Positions 31,773-33,782 of a DNA stretch of 33,782 bases are shown in pieces (position 1 is the first letter of the stretch; every line of letters begins with the position of its first letter). Source of the stretch: Bifidobacterium jacchi. Lineage in GTDB: Bacteria > Actinomycetota > Actinomycetes > Actinomycetales > Bifidobacteriaceae. The stretch spans positions 1-33,782 of the forward strand of contig NZ_RQSP01000029.1 of NCBI RefSeq assembly GCF_009078285.1, given 5' to 3'. The notes under the pieces are model-generated. The model did not search any database. It was not told the DNA's origin and saw only the letters and a list, made by a program, of their open reading frames with translations. The position numbers were made by a program, and so were the translations under genes.

Positions 31773-33671
31773 GTGCTTGATGAATCGATGGAAACCCTCG
31801 TATCCGCGCCAACGTCCGCGCCGCAGTCATCCGCGACGCAGCCCGCGCCGCAGTCGCCCGCATCGCAGCCCGCATTGCAGCCCACCCTGCCGCCGTCCGG
31901 CTTGCCCCGCCGCCGCAAGCCGGAGGTGCTCGCGCCCGCCGGCAACCTGCGCGGATTGAAGACCGCAGTGGATTTCGGCGCAGATGCCGTCTACTGCGGC
32001 GGCAAGGCATTTGGCATGCGTTCCGCGCCGAAAAACCTGAGCCTTGAGGACTTCGAGGAGGGCGCGCGTTATGCCCATGAACGCGGTGCCCGCGTGTATG
32101 TGACGCTCAACGTGCTGCCGCGCAACAGCGAGGTCGAGGCGATGCGCGAATACATCGGTCAGCTCAAGGACACCGGCATCGACGCGATGATCGTCACCGA
32201 CATCGGCGTGATGATGATGGCGCATCAGATCGCGCCCGACATCGAGCTGCACGTCTCCACGCAGGCCGGTGTGACGAACTACGGCGCCGCGCAGGCGCTC
32301 TACGAGTTCGGCGCCCGTCGCGTGGTGCTTGCGCGCGAAATGGATTTGCAGGCGGTGCGCGACATTCGCGCGCGCATCCCCGACGACATGGATATCGAAT
32401 GTTTCGTGCACGGCGCGATGTGCATGGCGTTCTCGGGTCGCTGCCTGTTCTCCAACTATCTGACCGGCCGCGACGGCAATCATGGCGAGTGCGCGCAGCC
32501 GTGCCGCTGGAAGTATTCGATCGTCGAGGAGAAGCGGCCCGGGCAGTACTACCCGATCGAACAGACCGCGGAGGGCGCGTATTTGTTCAATTCGCAGGAC
32601 ATGTGCATGCTTGATCATCTCGACGATCTGATCGATTCGGGCGCGACGAGCCTGAAGATCGAGGGCCGGTCGAAGTCCGCGTATTACATTGCGGCGATGA
32701 CGAACGCGTACAAGATCGCCGTGAACGAATACATGGTGCAGCGCGGATTCGAGTCGGCGTCCGGCGAGACGCTGCGACCGTTTACGGATAGGGTGATTCG
32801 CGAGGGCGATCCCGACTGGTCGCTTATCGTCGATGATGCGGCCGCACTGCCGGCGGATGCCATCGAGCGCAACGCGGACAAGGCGTTCGCCGGCGTACCC
32901 GGCGGCGATATGGGATTGGAGTTCGCAGGTGGCGAATCGGATGCGTCCGAATCGCAGACACCCGAATCGCAGACACAGCCGCAGACAACCGCCGCAGCAA
33001 CCGCATCTAGCGCAGCCGGAACCGCCGCAGCTACGGCGGACGCAGCCACAACATCCCCCAATGCGGCATCCACAGCGGCAGCCACCGCAGCATCCACCGC
33101 AGCAAAGCCGACGATCGACGCGGCCGCGCGCGCGGCGGGCGGCACCCAGCTTGACGAACTGAGCTACAAGGCGCGCTCAGCCCGCCGCAAGTCGAACACC
33201 GCGCCCGAGGTGCTGCCGGAGGGCTGGCATCACGCGCGCGTTCGCCCGGCGACGCATGTGTCACTGCCCGACTGGCTGCTGGAGGAACCCGACAAGGTGG
33301 CGCACCGCGATTATTCGACCGGATTCTATTATCCGGAGCACAAGGTGAGCCAGAACACCGATCGTTCCGCGTATTTCCGCGCGTGGATGGTGGTCGGCGA
33401 AGTGTTGTCGTGGAGTCCGAGCGAGGGCGGGCGCGTCACGATCATGAGCCGCAACAAGATCGAGGCCGGCCAGCAGGTCGAGTTCCTGCTACCCGGACGC
33501 CGGCCGTTCGCCTATACGATGCCTGCGGGTGGCTTCCGCGATGCGGACGGCCGCTGGGTGGAGGCGATCAACAATCCGGCGCACGTGTTCTCAATGCCAT
33601 GCCCCGAGCCGATGCCCGAGAACACGGCGATCCGCTCGCGCACCAAACGCCCCACGCTCAAGGCGGAATAG
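31773..33671 (+). CDS. Peptidase U32 family protein (TrhP/YegQ-like) with large insertion
   Basis: Members related to YegQ/TrhP act in tRNA uridine-34 hydroxylation and others in rRNA modification; despite the name, peptidase activity is doubtful. The U32 core starts at VLAPAGNLRGLKTAVDFGADAVYCGG (from about residue 51). It has the signature ECFVHGAMCMAFSGRC, then NGNHGECAQPCRW-like DGNHGECAQPCRW, whose cysteines fit an iron-sulfur site. Two unusual parts are an Ala/Pro/Gln/Ser-rich N-terminal tail and an Ala/Thr/Ser-rich insertion at about residues 388-460 that separates the core from the C-terminal beta-domain. The GTG at 31773 fits a leaderless start; an ATG five codons later is an alternative. 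Confidence 0.88.
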   Translation: MLDESMETLVSAPTSAPQSSATQPAPQSPASQPALQPTLPPSGLPRRRKPEVLAPAGNLRGLKTAVDFGADAVYCGGKAFGMRSAPKNLSLEDFEEGARYAHERGARVYVTLNVLPRNSEVEAMREYIGQLKDTGIDAMIVTDIGVMMMAHQIAPDIELHVSTQAGVTNYGAAQALYEFGARRVVLAREMDLQAVRDIRARIPDDMDIECFVHGAMCMAFSGRCLFSNYLTGRDGNHGECAQPCRWKYSIVEEKRPGQYYPIEQTAEGAYLFNSQDMCMLDHLDDLIDSGATSLKIEGRSKSAYYIAAMTNAYKIAVNEYMVQRGFESASGETLRPFTDRVIREGDPDWSLIVDDAAALPADAIERNADKAFAGVPGGDMGLEFAGGESDASESQTPESQTQPQTTAAATASSAAGTAAATADAATTSPNAASTAAATAASTAAKPTIDAAARAAGGTQLDELSYKARSARRKSNTAPEVLPEGWHHARVRPATHVSLPDWLLEEPDKVAHRDYSTGFYYPEHKVSQNTDRSAYFRAWMVVGEVLSWSPSEGGRVTIMSRNKIEAGQQVEFLLPGRRPFAYTMPAGGFRDADGRWVEAINNPAHVFSMPCPEPMPENTAIRSRTKRPTLKAE

Positions 33672-33782
33672 CTCGCTCGGCGACAAGCCATTTCTTGCTT
33701 TCAAATGTGTGTATATATATCGACACGCCGGCGAATTACGCTCATGGTGACCGTCTCGGCAGACCGTCTCAGCGAACGAAAT
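33672..33782. other. Intergenic end of window
   Basis: It contains an alternating GTGTGTATATATATC tract near 33705-33720 and a short direct repeat AGACCGTCTC/GACCGTCTC near 33746-33770. No gene or clear terminator is seen. Confidence 0.4.

Overview
The window reads as chromosomal DNA of a high-GC Gram-positive bacterium, most likely a Bifidobacterium. The grounds are the GC-rich, G/C-ending codon use, AGGAGG-type ribosome sites mixed with apparently leaderless starts, and the gene set (PepC cysteine aminopeptidase, pyroglutamyl peptidase, a large DivIVA-like coiled-coil protein, two type I-alpha DAHP synthases, pst transport with a PhoP/RegX3-like two-component pair). The genus call is an inference from gene content; no rRNA is present. 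From the start to about 28.2 kb every gene lies on the minus strand; from 28.4 kb to the end every gene is on the plus strand.

Layout. (1) 0.5-7.4 kb is a phosphate-starvation locus: histidine kinase, response regulator, then pstS-pstC-pstA-pstB. 11-nt direct repeats of the actinobacterial PHO-box type (GTTCA-like) lie upstream of pstS and of the response regulator, and a strong hairpin separates pstS from pstCAB. (2) 7.7-9.8 kb holds an MTA/SAH nucleosidase and the first DAHP synthase. (3) 9.9-17.9 kb is an accessory-looking surface-protein cassette: a GTG-started NTF2-like/LytTR regulator, a giant repetitive beta-helix-like surface protein broken by a one-base frameshift, a small membrane-anchored protein, two small secreted proteins sharing the giant protein's C-terminal domain, and a small protein with a degenerate sortase-type tail. 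(4) 18.2-19.4 kb is a second DAHP synthase, so the cassette sits between two paralogous housekeeping genes. (5) 19.4-21.0 kb is a 1.6-kb gene-free stretch packed with palindromes and direct repeats. (6) 21.0-28.2 kb carries pepC, a DivIVA-like protein, pcp, ispD and pgeF, separated by more repeat elements. (7) 28.4-33.7 kb carries an MFS exporter, an ABC-2 type exporter pair and a U32-family protein.

The most unusual material is the surface cassette with its dedicated regulator and three families of intergenic inverted repeats: a 48-bp palindrome in ten copies, a CACGCGACGC-armed element in three copies, and a 196-bp element with 63-bp inverted arms. Five singleton genes (pcp, ispD, pgeF, the MFS gene and the U32 gene) show TANNNT exactly 6-7 nt before the start codon, a leaderless-promoter arrangement. 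No tRNA, rRNA, CRISPR array, transposase or phage gene was seen.
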